Assembly: GCA_013306675.1 (NCBI GenBank)
Contig: JABLUY010000032.1
Location: 124,001-188,000 of the forward strand
Direction: 5' to 3'
Length of the DNA stretch: 64,000 nucleotides
Origin: Thraustochytrium sp. TN22
Lineage: Eukaryota > Sar > Bigyra > Thraustochytrida > Thraustochytriidae
How positions within the stretch are numbered: position 1 is the first letter of the stretch; each line of letters opens with the position of its first letter. Of the stretch, positions 51,665 through 60,873 are shown one piece after another. A model generated the notes under the pieces. The model ran no database searches, had not been told where the DNA came from, and worked only from the letters and a program-made list of their open reading frames with translations. The position numbers and the translations under genes were made by a program.

Positions 51665-53974
51665 TTAGCGGTGAGGAGGGAAGACGTTATTGCGAATAAA
51701 GTGCACGGCGAAGGCGATCCCTTCCGCCATATCCTCGGAGTAACGGTAGGTGAGGGCGTCTTGGTCTCGGCAAGCTGCGTGAGAAGCGAAGGCAACCTCG
51801 CGAGTGGCTTTTACCTTGCGATAGGAGTTATCGAGTACGACGTGGGGCTTGCGGTGCAGGAGGGATATGATGCTGCCGTGCAGGCGGTCCGTGATGATGA
51901 CTTTGCCGAGGGAGATGAGCTCGGTCGCCGTGGAGAAGGCCCTCTCATAGTCGAATTCGTGGAAGGCGGTGTGCTCGTAACCTTGGGCGCCCTGAGGAAA
52001 GAATTTCCAAACGTCGAACCAGTCAGCAATACGGAATGAGACATCGCCAGCGCCGAGCTTGGCAAGCTGATCTTGCACCCACTCAGTCTTGCGCAGCTGG
52101 GAGAAGCGGCCCTCCTTGTCGGTGCGCCACACGAAGAGAATGTCGACCGGATGGACAGTAGCCAGCGGTGTCTCAGCCCTCTGCAGCATAGGCCGGAGCG
52201 CGAACGCCATATCAGGCACGAGGCGGTGCTGCACGAATGGCATAGCCGCGGATGCCATGTCAAAGCTTTGCTGCGAGCGCCACGTAAAAATGATCCTCTC
52301 CTTTGCACTGCCGAGACCCACGTACTTCTCGATGTAGCCTTTGAGCTCGTCGGCGTCCTTCTTGGCGATCACTGGGTCTTCATACTTGTAGCTCTGGGGC
52401 AGGCTGAGCAAGGTCATGTTGGCCCTGAGTAGGTAGTCGAAGGTCTCCTGGCGCTTGAGCTGGTTATGCCGCCATAGGTCGCCCCAGTTGCCTCCAGGCT
52501 GGTATACAGCAAGGTGATGGTTCGTCAAGTCGATTCTCTCGCACGGCGTCAAGATGTTCCTTGAAGCCTGCGTTAGATAGCACTGGGTCACTGTTGAGGA
52601 ACCAAAGCCCATCAGGCCCAGCATTTCGAAGCTGCCCTCCGCGAGAGCATTGTCGCCGAAGTTCCCGTGGTGAGCCGGATCCAGGAAAAGGATCCGCTTT
52701 GCACGAACGGTCGGATCCTCGAAGATGTCCCGAAGAAGCTCCAACTGCGTCCGCTGGATTGCCACCAAACAGGTCAGCCACGCCGCCGCGTCGCCCCGGC
52801 GCTCATACTCGGTCAGGTTTACTGACGTGGTTCCAGATGATGTGTACGAGGCGCTGGCCGAGGCGTCTTGGACTACTTCAGATCTCTGCGGGACTACCAC
52901 CGAAGCGGGCGAGGCGACGGCATCATCGTAGCCCATCTCAAAGGTTGAGATGCTCTGACCCAGCACAAAGGCCGTCAGGAGCATCGCAGTCAGGAGCACG
53001 GTGCGTTGCATGACCTCCTTGGCGTACTTCACCGGGTCACTGATTGCGGTGTGCGGTGCATGCAAGAAGAGCGTCCCTCCGAGCATCGCAATGAAGAGGC
53101 CGAACCACTGCTGTCCCGAATACTTTTCGCCCAGGAACAGACCTGCAACGAGAAGCACGGTCAGGGTCTTGCCTGTCTTGAGGAGTGCGTGCGACGAGGT
53201 GGAGACGCGCTCCAGCGCGAGGAAAGACACCATGTTGTACACAAAGTAGTAGAAGGACGACTGCAGCGCAGGGACCGAAAGGGCGGCCGCAATGGCGACC
53301 GATAGCTTCTCCGGGACCAGAAACAGGCCTGTGAAGAAAGCAGCGCAGCTCATGATTGCGGACGCAATCATCGAGGTGGCTAAGAAGATATTCAACATCG
53401 AAAACCTCTCAGTGGCCTCATGCTCATCCCGCAACTTTTTGATAAAGACGGTGCGCGCCCCGAACGAGAAATTGCATATCGCCGCGATTGTCGCGAGCAA
53501 AGGCATGAAAGGGGGGTGGTAGCTCGCAATCACCACACCTGCGCAGATCAGAAGGAGATACGCGAGCCGTAGGTTCGTCATCTCCTTCTGGAACCGTGCC
53601 TCCGCAAAAATGCGCAGCGCGAGGACGACAAAGATGGGTTCTCCCGCCTTGTACGTGAGCGCGCCCGACACGCCAGAGATGACCACCAGGAGGTTTGTCA
53701 TCAGGTTTCCCAGGCAGTGCAGCAGACCAATGCGTCTACACAGCCTCGCCGTGCCCATGATCTCTGTGGCTCTGCCCCGCACGATAAGAAGGAGCAGCGA
53801 GAGGAGAGCAGAACCCAGGAGCTGCACCGCCGTCACGTAGATCACCACCGGCAGCTGTGCCGAGTCATCGTCTGGCGACCTCAGCGCCTTCTTGGACGCC
53901 ACCGAGAATGCTGCGCTTGAGGTCCACCAGAGGCCAACGAGCGCCACCACCTCGGCGGTTTGGCGTCTTTCCAT
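51665..53974 (-). CDS. Fusion of TPT-type membrane transporter and polysaccharide pyruvyltransferase, copy A
   Basis: Single exon, 769 residues. Residues 1 to about 310 form a drug/metabolite-type transporter with about nine or ten hydrophobic helices, resembling the triose-phosphate/nucleotide-sugar translocator family, with TYKAGEPIFVVLALRIF and a SSHALLKTGKTLTVLLVAGLF block of the kind typical before its last helices. A further membrane segment lies at about 325-343. After a Ser/Thr linker, residues about 425-769 match the polysaccharide pyruvyltransferase family (CsaB/EpsO/ExoV type): DPAHHGNFGDNALAEG, YQPGGNWGDLW and the C-terminal ITDRLHGSIISLLHRKPHVV with LDNSYRKV after it. Asn-X-Thr sequons in the second half (Asn 386, Asn 519) fit a lumenal position. 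Likely role is import of phosphoenolpyruvate into the Golgi or ER and its use as pyruvyl donor for glycan ketals. This is inferred from the fusion; domain calls are strong. Confidence 0.88.
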   Translation of the reverse strand: MERRQTAEVVALVGLWWTSSAAFSVASKKALRSPDDDSAQLPVVIYVTAVQLLGSALLSLLLLIVRGRATEIMGTARLCRRIGLLHCLGNLMTNLLVVISGVSGALTYKAGEPIFVVLALRIFAEARFQKEMTNLRLAYLLLICAGVVIASYHPPFMPLLATIAAICNFSFGARTVFIKKLRDEHEATERFSMLNIFLATSMIASAIMSCAAFFTGLFLVPEKLSVAIAAALSVPALQSSFYYFVYNMVSFLALERVSTSSHALLKTGKTLTVLLVAGLFLGEKYSGQQWFGLFIAMLGGTLFLHAPHTAISDPVKYAKEVMQRTVLLTAMLLTAFVLGQSISTFEMGYDDAVASPASVVVPQRSEVVQDASASASYTSSGTTSVNLTEYERRGDAAAWLTCLVAIQRTQLELLRDIFEDPTVRAKRILFLDPAHHGNFGDNALAEGSFEMLGLMGFGSSTVTQCYLTQASRNILTPCERIDLTNHHLAVYQPGGNWGDLWRHNQLKRQETFDYLLRANMTLLSLPQSYKYEDPVIAKKDADELKGYIEKYVGLGSAKERIIFTWRSQQSFDMASAAMPFVQHRLVPDMAFALRPMLQRAETPLATVHPVDILFVWRTDKEGRFSQLRKTEWVQDQLAKLGAGDVSFRIADWFDVWKFFPQGAQGYEHTAFHEFDYERAFSTATELISLGKVIITDRLHGSIISLLHRKPHVVLDNSYRKVKATREVAFASHAACRDQDALTYRYSEDMAEGIAFAVHFIRNNVFPPHR

Positions 53975-54102
53975 AGGGTAGAAGTAGCGCTCGGCAAGCC
54001 CGCGCCGCCCACGCTCCTGGCCGCCTGGCTACACCCTCTCGCCGTTTGGCTTCGTCGCGCGCCGCTCTGTCGAGGCCCTTGCACCTGGCTCTGTGCGGCA
54101 AG

Positions 54103-54198
54103 GCGCTGCGCCACGCCGGTCTGGCGCTGCGCCACGCCGGTCTGGCGCTGCGCCACGCCGGTCTGGCGCCACGCCGGTCTGGCGCTGCGCCAGCCTGG
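54103..54198 (-). repeat. 21-bp GC-rich repeat upstream of copy A
   Basis: Three exact 21-bp units (54103, 54124, 54145; core GCGCTGCGCCACGCCGG) followed by two shortened ones. It lies 130-225 bp upstream of the start codon, so probably in the promoter or leader. Confidence 0.9.
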
Positions 54199-55034
54199 TG
54201 CTGCGTCCGCCACGCCACCTGGCGTCGAGACCTCGCGGACGCCCCAAGCAGGGGATCTGGGTATAGTGTCTATGACTGCTCGAAGACAGCCGGCCGACCC
54301 AAGGCTATGTATTTATCGCCGCGAAGCGACCGCGCCTATAATGGCCTATAAAGGACATTTCATCATCATCATGATCCGAGTTTATGGGCCACTGGCCCAC
54401 TGCACTGCACTCCTGCCCCTTCCGTGGCCGGCCCGGTGCCGGCGACGGGTGCCAGTCAGAGGCTGGTGGCCGCTGGTCAGCAGCCGCCGCTGGTCAGCAG
54501 CCGCCGAGCTTGGTTCTCTAAGAGCGACTAGCGTTCTTGCGGCAGCCAGCCAATGACGCCGGCGGCTTCGTCGAGCAAGAGCACGCGAGCGCCACGACAC
54601 CATCGACGCAGCACAGAGGTGGATGGGGGGAAAAGTAAAGCCAGCGACCGGGGCCAGGCGCGCGCCGCGCTGGCTGCAGTGCTGGCTGGTGGGATCGTAG
54701 TCGATCGCCTTGTGTCAGATGGCAAGCAAGCCGCCTGGCACGGGGAAAGCCTGGCGCAGCGCAGTGTTTGACTTGCAAGGTAAGCCTTGGCAACTGTCTG
54801 CAGAGACAAGGAAGCAAAGAGGCGGACGCGCGCTGTGGCCTACCGCCTGCAGTGGGTGCTCTGCCAAGAGGCATAACGCGAGCAGCTGTCCTGGCAAGGC
54901 CTGGGCGCTGTGAACTTGATTGCGTTGTGGGATGGTTGGCCAGGTACTGTTCGCTGCCCATCGGGTTTCGACGAGTCCTGAAGCATCAGATTACTATTGA
55001 AAGCGTCCACCAAGTTCGGGCCACATGCATTTGG

Positions 55035-57344
55035 TTAGCGGTGAGGGGGGAAGACGTTATAGCGAGTAAAGTGCACGGCGAAGGCGATCGCTTCCGTCAT
55101 ATCCTCGGAGTAACGGTAGGTGAGGGCGTCTTGGTCTCGGCAAGCTGCGTGAGAAGCGAAGGCAACCTCGCGAGTGGATTTTACCTTGCGATAGGAGTTA
55201 TCGAGTGCGACGTGAGGCTTGCGGTGCAGGAGGGATATGATGCTGCCGTGCAGGCGGTCCGTGATGATGACTTTGCCGAGGGAGATGAGCTCGGTCGCCG
55301 TGGAGAAGGCCCTCTCATAGTCGAATTCGTGGAAGGCGGTGTGCTCGTAACCTCGGGCGCCCTGAGGAAAGAATTTCCACACGTCGAACCAGTCGGCAAT
55401 ACGGAATGAGACATCGCCAGCGCCGAGCTTGGCAAGCTGACCTTGCACCCACTCACTCTTGCGCAGCTGGTGGAAGCGGCCCTCCTTGTCGGTACGCCAC
55501 ACGAAGAGGATGTCGACCGGGTGGACAGCAGCCAGCGGTGGCTCAGCCCTCTGCAGCATAGGCTGGAGCGCGAATGCGATATCAGGCACGAGGCGGTGCT
55601 GCACGAATGGCATAGCCGCGGATGCCATGTCAAAGCTTTTCTGCGAGCGCCATGTGAAAATGACCTTCTCCTTTGCACTGCCGAGGCCCACGTACTTCTC
55701 GATGTAGCCTTTGAGCTCGTCGGCGTCCTTCTTGGCGATCACTGGGTCTTCATACTTGTAGCTCTGAGGCAGGCTGAGCAAGGTCATGTTGGCCCTAAGT
55801 AGGTAGTCGAAGGTCTGCTGGCGCTTGAGCTGGTTCCCCCGCCATAGGTCGCCCCAGTTGCCTCCAGGCTGGTATACGGCAAGGTGGTGGTTCGTCAGGT
55901 CGATTCTCTCGCACGGCGTCAAGATGTCCTTTGAAGCCTGCTCTAGATAGCACTGGGTCAGTGTTGAGGAACCAAAGCCCATCCGGCCCAGTACTTTGAA
56001 GCTGCCCTCCGCGAGAGCAACGTCGCCGAAGTTCCCGTGGTGAGCCGGATCCAGGAAAAGGATCCGCTTTGCACGAACGGTCGGGTCCTCGAAGATGTCC
56101 CGAAGACGATCGAACTGCGTCTGCTGGATTGCCACCAAACAGGTCAGCCACGCCGCCGCGTCGCCCCGGCGCTCATACTCGGTCAGGTTTACTGATGTGG
56201 TTCCCGAATCTGTATACGAGGCGCTGGCCGAGGCGTCTTGGACTACTTTAAGTCTCTGCGGGAGTAACACCGAAGCGGGCGAGGCGACGGCATCATCGTG
56301 GCCCATCTCAGACGTTGAGATGCTCTGACCCAGCACATAGGCCGCCAGAAGCATCGCAGTCAGGAGCATGGTGCGTCGCATGACCTCCTTGGCATACATG
56401 ACCGGGTCACTGATTGCGGTGTGCGGAGCATGCGAGAAGAGCGTCACTCCGAGCATCGCAATGAAGAGGCCGAACCACTGCTGTCCCGAATACTTTTCGC
56501 CCAGGAACAGACCTGCAACGAGAAGCACGGTCAGGGTCTTGCCTGTCTTGAGGAGTGCGTGCGACGAGGTGGAGACGCGCTCCAGCGCGAGGAAAGACAC
56601 CATGTTGTACACAAAGTAGTAGAAGGACGACTGCAGCGCAGGGACCGAAAGGGCGGCCGCGATGGCGACCGATAGCTTCTCCGGGACCAAAAACAGGCCT
56701 GTGAAGAAAGCAGCGCAGCTCATGATTGCGGACGCAATCATCGAGGTGGCTAAGAAGATATTCAACATCGAAAACCTCTCAGTGGCCTCATGCTCATCTC
56801 GCAACTTTTTGATAAAGACGGTGCGCGCCCCGAACGAGAAGTTGCATATCGCCGCGATTGTCGCGAGCAAAGGCATGAAAGGGGGGTGGTAGCTCGCAAT
56901 CACCACACCTGCGCAGATCAGAAGGAGATACGCGAGCCGTAGGTTCGTCATCTCCTTCTGGAACCGTGCCTCCGCAAAAATGCGCAGCGCGAGGACGACA
57001 AAGATGGGTTCTCCCGCCTTGTACGTGAGCGCGCCCGACACGCCTGAGATGACCACCAGGAGGTTTGTCATCAGGTTTCCCAGGCAGTGCAGCAGACCAA
57101 TGCGTCTACACAGCCTCGCCGTGCCCATGATCTCTGTGGCTCTGCCCCGCACGATAAGAAGGAGCAGCGAGAGGAGAGCAGAACCCAGGAGCTGCACCGC
57201 CGTCACGTAGATCACCACCGGCAGCTGTGCCGAGTCATCGTCAGGCGACCTCAGCGCCTTCTTGGACGCCACCGAGAATGCTGCGCTTGAGGTCCACCAG
57301 AGGCCAACGAGCGCCACCACCTCGGCGGTTTGGCGTCTTTCCAT
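55035..57344 (-). CDS. Fusion of TPT-type membrane transporter and polysaccharide pyruvyltransferase, copy B
   Basis: Single exon, 769 residues, collinear with copy A without any gap. Residues 1-299 are identical to copy A. From residue 300 on about 45 residues differ, spread over the last transporter helix, the linker and the pyruvyltransferase. All family motifs are kept: HHGNFGDVALAEG, GGNWGDLW, ITDRLHGSIISL and LDNSYRKV. The frame is intact, so both genes look functional. The differences (for example RHNQ/RGNQ after the GGNWGDLW motif and RFSQ/RFHQ) could alter acceptor specificity. The start is the only Met near the hydrophobic N-terminus. Its promoter faces that of the gene at 58143 across about 800 bp. 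Confidence 0.88.
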   Translation of the reverse strand: MERRQTAEVVALVGLWWTSSAAFSVASKKALRSPDDDSAQLPVVIYVTAVQLLGSALLSLLLLIVRGRATEIMGTARLCRRIGLLHCLGNLMTNLLVVISGVSGALTYKAGEPIFVVLALRIFAEARFQKEMTNLRLAYLLLICAGVVIASYHPPFMPLLATIAAICNFSFGARTVFIKKLRDEHEATERFSMLNIFLATSMIASAIMSCAAFFTGLFLVPEKLSVAIAAALSVPALQSSFYYFVYNMVSFLALERVSTSSHALLKTGKTLTVLLVAGLFLGEKYSGQQWFGLFIAMLGVTLFSHAPHTAISDPVMYAKEVMRRTMLLTAMLLAAYVLGQSISTSEMGHDDAVASPASVLLPQRLKVVQDASASASYTDSGTTSVNLTEYERRGDAAAWLTCLVAIQQTQFDRLRDIFEDPTVRAKRILFLDPAHHGNFGDVALAEGSFKVLGRMGFGSSTLTQCYLEQASKDILTPCERIDLTNHHLAVYQPGGNWGDLWRGNQLKRQQTFDYLLRANMTLLSLPQSYKYEDPVIAKKDADELKGYIEKYVGLGSAKEKVIFTWRSQKSFDMASAAMPFVQHRLVPDIAFALQPMLQRAEPPLAAVHPVDILFVWRTDKEGRFHQLRKSEWVQGQLAKLGAGDVSFRIADWFDVWKFFPQGARGYEHTAFHEFDYERAFSTATELISLGKVIITDRLHGSIISLLHRKPHVALDNSYRKVKSTREVAFASHAACRDQDALTYRYSEDMTEAIAFAVHFTRYNVFPPHR

Positions 57345-57472
57345 AGTGTAGAAGTAGCGCTCGGCAAGCCCGCGCCGCCCACGCTCCTGGCCGCCTGGCT
57401 ACACCCTCTCGCCGTTTGGCTTCGTCGCGCGCCGCTCTGTCGAGGCCCTTGCACCTGGCTCTGTGCGGCAAG

Positions 57473-57552
57473 GCGCTGCGCCACGCCGGTCTGGCGCTGC
57501 GCCACGCCGGTCTGGCGCTGCGCCACGCCGGTCTGGCGCTGCGCCAGCCTGG
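57473..57552 (-). repeat. 21-bp GC-rich repeat upstream of copy B
   Basis: Three exact units (57473, 57494, 57515) and one truncated unit, the same as upstream of copy A but with one partial unit fewer, so unit number changed after the duplication. Confidence 0.9.
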
Positions 57553-57933
57553 CGCTGCGTCCGTCACGCCACCTGGCGTCGAGACACGCCACACTGCCAC
57601 GCTTACAGTGTTTGACTCCTCGCGGACGCCCCAAGGGGGTACTGTAAATAGAGGAGCATGCCCTGCTTTTCCAAGGTCATCATGATCAGCCAACAGCCAC
57701 CCAGAATTTATTTCACTTACAGTTAGGCTGACTGTGATTGTGAGCGCTGTCTGGCACTGGAGCACGCCGCCAGCGGCAGGGCAAGTGAAGCTGACGTTGG
57801 TGCGTAACCTTGTGCCAGGGGTGACTAGCTAGAGCTATTTACTATCAGCCGCAGTCAGCGAACTTCGCTCGCTCTTCGCTTCCTGGCGACGATCGTGCGG
57901 GCAGGCACGTACGAGCGAGCGAAGCAGAGGCGG

Positions 57934-58050
57934 CAAGCGAGCAAGCGAGCAAGCGAGCGAGCAAGCGAGCAAGCGAGCAAGCGAGCAAGCGAGCGAGCAA
58001 GCGAGCAAGCGAGCGAGCAAGCGAGCAAGCGAGCAAGCGAGCAAGCTAGC
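57934..58050 (+). repeat. (GCGAGCAA)n-type microsatellite
   Basis: About 115 bp of alternating GCGA and GCAA tetramers in the divergent gap between copy B and the gene at 58143. Confidence 0.92.
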
Positions 58051-58051
58051 A

Positions 58052-58136
58052 AGCAATACAGCGTGCTTGGAGGACAAGATACGAGCAAGCGAGCAAGCGA
58101 GCAAGCAACACAGCGTGCTTGGAGGGCAAGATACGA
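58052..58136 (+). repeat. 52-bp leader duplication
   Basis: A 33-bp element containing CAGCGTGCTTGGAGG and CAAGATACGA occurs at 58052 and 58104, separated by GCGA/GCAA repeats. The second copy ends 6 bp before the ATG at 58143, so it is probably part of the 5' leader. Confidence 0.85.
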
Positions 58137-58142
58137 ACCGAG

Positions 58143-59726
58143 ATGAAGGGCTTCAGCCTCGTTCCCGCGGCCACGGCGCACAGCGCGGGGTTGCTTGCCG
58201 CCTCGACGTTTGTTGGCCTGGCGCTCTTGTGGATGCTATGCACGCCACTGCCGGGGATGCTCCGCGCGTCGAGACACGGATACCTGGAGGAAGGCGTGCA
58301 AGGCGCGCCCGGGATCTGGACTCAGACCTCGTTCGCGTCTAAAACAGACTTCTCCGAGCAGGGCATTGGTGCGCTGGTTCCCTGGGGCGGGCTCCTGTAC
58401 GTGGTCACCTATCTCAGCGCAGAAACTCATACACCCGACGCTGGGCTCTACACCATCGATAAGAGTCTACGGACGACAAAGCTTCGCGCACATGACTCTT
58501 GCTACGCAAACCGACTCATTCATATAGAGAGCAAGCAGCTCATCATTGGGCGCTGGGTCGTCTCCCTGGATGGAGACCTTCAGGAACTCTCCGGGCTGTC
58601 GTATGGAAGCCACCGGACGGATGTAAGGCTCGGGAGCTCAGCCGTACATCTGCACTCCCCCGAGTCGATGGTGTATATGCTGGGCATGGATGGGATACTC
58701 TTCGAATGTAACGTCGTTGAGACGTATAGCTGCGAGCTGGTTGTGAACCTTGTTAAAGCCCTCAACATCCCGGCGGGCCATCAACCGCACTTCAAGGCCG
58801 CGCATACTATGGACGGTATACTCCGCGTGGCTTCGAATACCTTCGACAGCAGGGACGAGATCGCGACTGATTCTACGGGCGCCGGTCGTCTGGCCGCCTG
58901 GAATGGCGTGGACGACTGGGAGATCCTAGAGCACACCGCTTTTTACGAGATCGCGGGGAGGACCAACTTCGGCACGGTCGTCTACGCGGTTGGCTGGGAC
59001 GCCAAGTCTGTTATCCTTCGCGTGCATGCACCGGGCTTCGGTAGCAAGGTCTTTCGGCTTCCCAAGGCCTCGCACGCCTGGGACCACATGTGGGAGACCG
59101 AGTGGCCGCGCATTCGCGAGGTTGGCACTGAGCGCTACATGCTCGACGCGCACGGCATGTTCTATGAGCTTCCGCCGCTGGCATGGCAGGGCAGCGTCTA
59201 TGGCATCAAGCCAGTCTGCCAGCACGTGCGTGTAATTCCCGACTACACCGTTTTCGCAGGCATGCTTGTCCTCGGCAGCAACCAAGTTTCCTCGGTCTTC
59301 GGGGCGAACATCATTACGGGTCAGTCGCAAAGCGGCCTTTGGTTCGGCAAGGTCGACGACCTCTGGAGCTTCGGCAAGCCCCAGGGCTGGGGCCACGTTT
59401 GGCGCCACGAAAACCTCGAAACAGGCGATGCATCGGACGCCTTTCTCATGACCGGCTTTGACAAGAAGTCCGTGCACTTTTCTGCCTCCGGCGACTGCGT
59501 TGTCTGCATCGAGCTCGACGTCACGGGAACTGCGTCTCGCATTGCGCCGGAGAAAGTGCCTGAGCTCGAAGGTTGGCTCCCGTACAAAACCGTCGCCGAC
59601 AGTGGATGTCTCAGCGCCCCATCAAAGACCCTTACATTCCCAAGCGGCCTTTCTGCACACTGGGTACGCCTGGTTGTCCAGGAGGGCAAATGCCAGGAGG
59701 CCACCGCGACCTTCGTATACACCTGA
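58143..59726 (+). CDS. Membrane-anchored protein of unnamed family, possibly beta-propeller
   Basis: Single exon, 527 residues from MKGFSLVPAATA. A hydrophobic segment at about residues 14-33 (GLLAASTFVGLALLWMLC) is a signal anchor, so the rest should face the lumen or outside. The large domain is rich in short strands and Trp/Gly turns with no cofactor motif I can name; repeated patterns such as GLWFGKVDDLWSFGKPQGWG and FRLPKASHAWDHMWETEWPR suggest a propeller-like or carbohydrate-binding fold. The end ...AHWVRLVVQEGKCQEATATF resembles secreted bacterial proteins that I recall from planctomycetes; this is memory, not a search. It lies head-to-head with pyruvyltransferase copy B. A role on the same cell-surface glycans is possible but unproven. 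Confidence 0.75.
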   Translation: MKGFSLVPAATAHSAGLLAASTFVGLALLWMLCTPLPGMLRASRHGYLEEGVQGAPGIWTQTSFASKTDFSEQGIGALVPWGGLLYVVTYLSAETHTPDAGLYTIDKSLRTTKLRAHDSCYANRLIHIESKQLIIGRWVVSLDGDLQELSGLSYGSHRTDVRLGSSAVHLHSPESMVYMLGMDGILFECNVVETYSCELVVNLVKALNIPAGHQPHFKAAHTMDGILRVASNTFDSRDEIATDSTGAGRLAAWNGVDDWEILEHTAFYEIAGRTNFGTVVYAVGWDAKSVILRVHAPGFGSKVFRLPKASHAWDHMWETEWPRIREVGTERYMLDAHGMFYELPPLAWQGSVYGIKPVCQHVRVIPDYTVFAGMLVLGSNQVSSVFGANIITGQSQSGLWFGKVDDLWSFGKPQGWGHVWRHENLETGDASDAFLMTGFDKKSVHFSASGDCVVCIELDVTGTASRIAPEKVPELEGWLPYKTVADSGCLSAPSKTLTFPSGLSAHWVRLVVQEGKCQEATATFVYT

Positions 59727-60873
59727 GCACGCCAAAATCGTCCCAAGCATCTTGAATCGCGGCCTTTTTACAAGAAGCCAACCCAGCGTGACAACCACAC
59801 AATGATCTTACCCACATCCAACGTGGTAAGTGAGCTGCGCGACGAGTGCCCTGCATTCATCATCTTGTATACTTGAATCAGCGCGGAGCGTGCGTGCTCC
59901 AAGATGATGTGCAACTAAGGGCACTCGTCGCAGCACAGAGGATGGCGTACGCAGCTCAGCTAGGAATGCACTCTCGATGTATGTCACCGGCACCGCCGGC
60001 CTGCAGCGAATGTGCTCCGTCTGTTCACATCTGCACTGCATCCGGCGGGTTACGGTCCGGCAGGCCGGCCGGGAAGCAGGCCGTCGGCAGACCGTCCACT
60101 CAGCTGACCAAGCGGACAGGCAACGCCGCGCCGCGCTGCTGAGCGCTGCTGACTGACAGTTCAAGTTCTCTCATCAAATCGGCGCTGCCCTCCGAGTCCG
60201 CGCTTCAAGTTGCTTGGCCGACGGTGGCCCGGCCTGGCCGGCCACACACATCAGTGACAGCAGACGCACGCAACACTGTGTCCAATCCAGTCGTCCAAGC
60301 GGCGAAGGATCGGAAGAAGCATACGAGAAGGCACGAGAACTTGAAGTCACGGCAGGCGCCGGCAGGCCAGGTCAGGCACGCCACCGCCGCACGCAGCAAG
60401 GCTAACCAGGCACGCCGCGCAGAAGCGCCCTCTCGCTCTCGCTCTCGATTTGCGGCGCCAGCACTGGTGGCGGCAGCGGCTGCGAGCTTGGGCGCCGCGA
60501 GCACGCGCAGGCTTAGCGGCGCTGTTAGCTTGCCATGCCTGCCGTGCCCTGCGTCGCGGCCGTGACGGCCGTGCGCCGCGGTGCGCGAGCGTTTTTTGCT
60601 CCTCAAGCTGCCCGAACTTGAACAACTTGAAGACGGTCGCGGCGGCCCAGGGTCGGTCTCACCCGCGCTCTGGCGGGACCGCGCGGGTGTGTCCACGCTC
60701 AGTCCTGCCGCAGTGCCGGCGCCGGAGGCGGCGCCCGGTCCGGTCGGCAAGGGCAGGATTGAGGCCGCGCGCGGGGCGGCGCAGAGCGGCGGGCAGACCT
60801 CGAACGCGGCGCCGGAGCAGAGCGAGCAACAGGTAGCGAGCGAGCGAGCGAGCGAGCGAGCGAGCGCGACAAG
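59727..60873. other. Intergenic region and leader of acyl-CoA dehydrogenase gene
   Basis: No supported gene. It contains an inverted repeat at 59834-59934, then GC-rich sequence with GCAGGC runs and a GAGC microsatellite at about 60836-60866 directly before the start codon at 60874. Confidence 0.5.
59834..59934. repeat. Imperfect inverted repeat downstream of the gene at 58143
   Basis: Left arm 59834-59866 and right arm 59901-59934 pair in two blocks (GCTGCG..ACGAGTGCCCT and CATCATCTT with their complements) around a mismatched middle. The loop holds a smaller hairpin (GGAGC...GCTCC, 59885-59900). It starts about 110 bp after the stop codon and could be a 3' RNA structure or a decayed small transposon. 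Confidence 0.75.

Larger units (their letters stand above)
51031..54248. repeat. Segmental duplication, copy A
   Basis: Positions 51031-54248 align from end to end with 54395-57636, an offset of about 3370 bp at the coding region. The unit contains the transporter-pyruvyltransferase gene, its 3' flank (51031-51664) and its 5' flank with a 21-bp GC repeat. Similarity starts near a GCACTGCACTCCTGCCCC sequence and ends at CCTCGCGGACGCCCC. The flanks differ by small indels; a segment of about 40 bp near the end is present only in copy B. Confidence 0.92.
54395..57636. repeat. Segmental duplication, copy B
   Basis: Second copy of the 51031-54248 unit in the same orientation, separated from it by about 146 bp of unshared sequence (54249-54394). 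From 56447 to about 57540, covering the first 299 codons and the promoter side, it is nearly identical to copy A; elsewhere divergence is several times higher. Confidence 0.92.
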
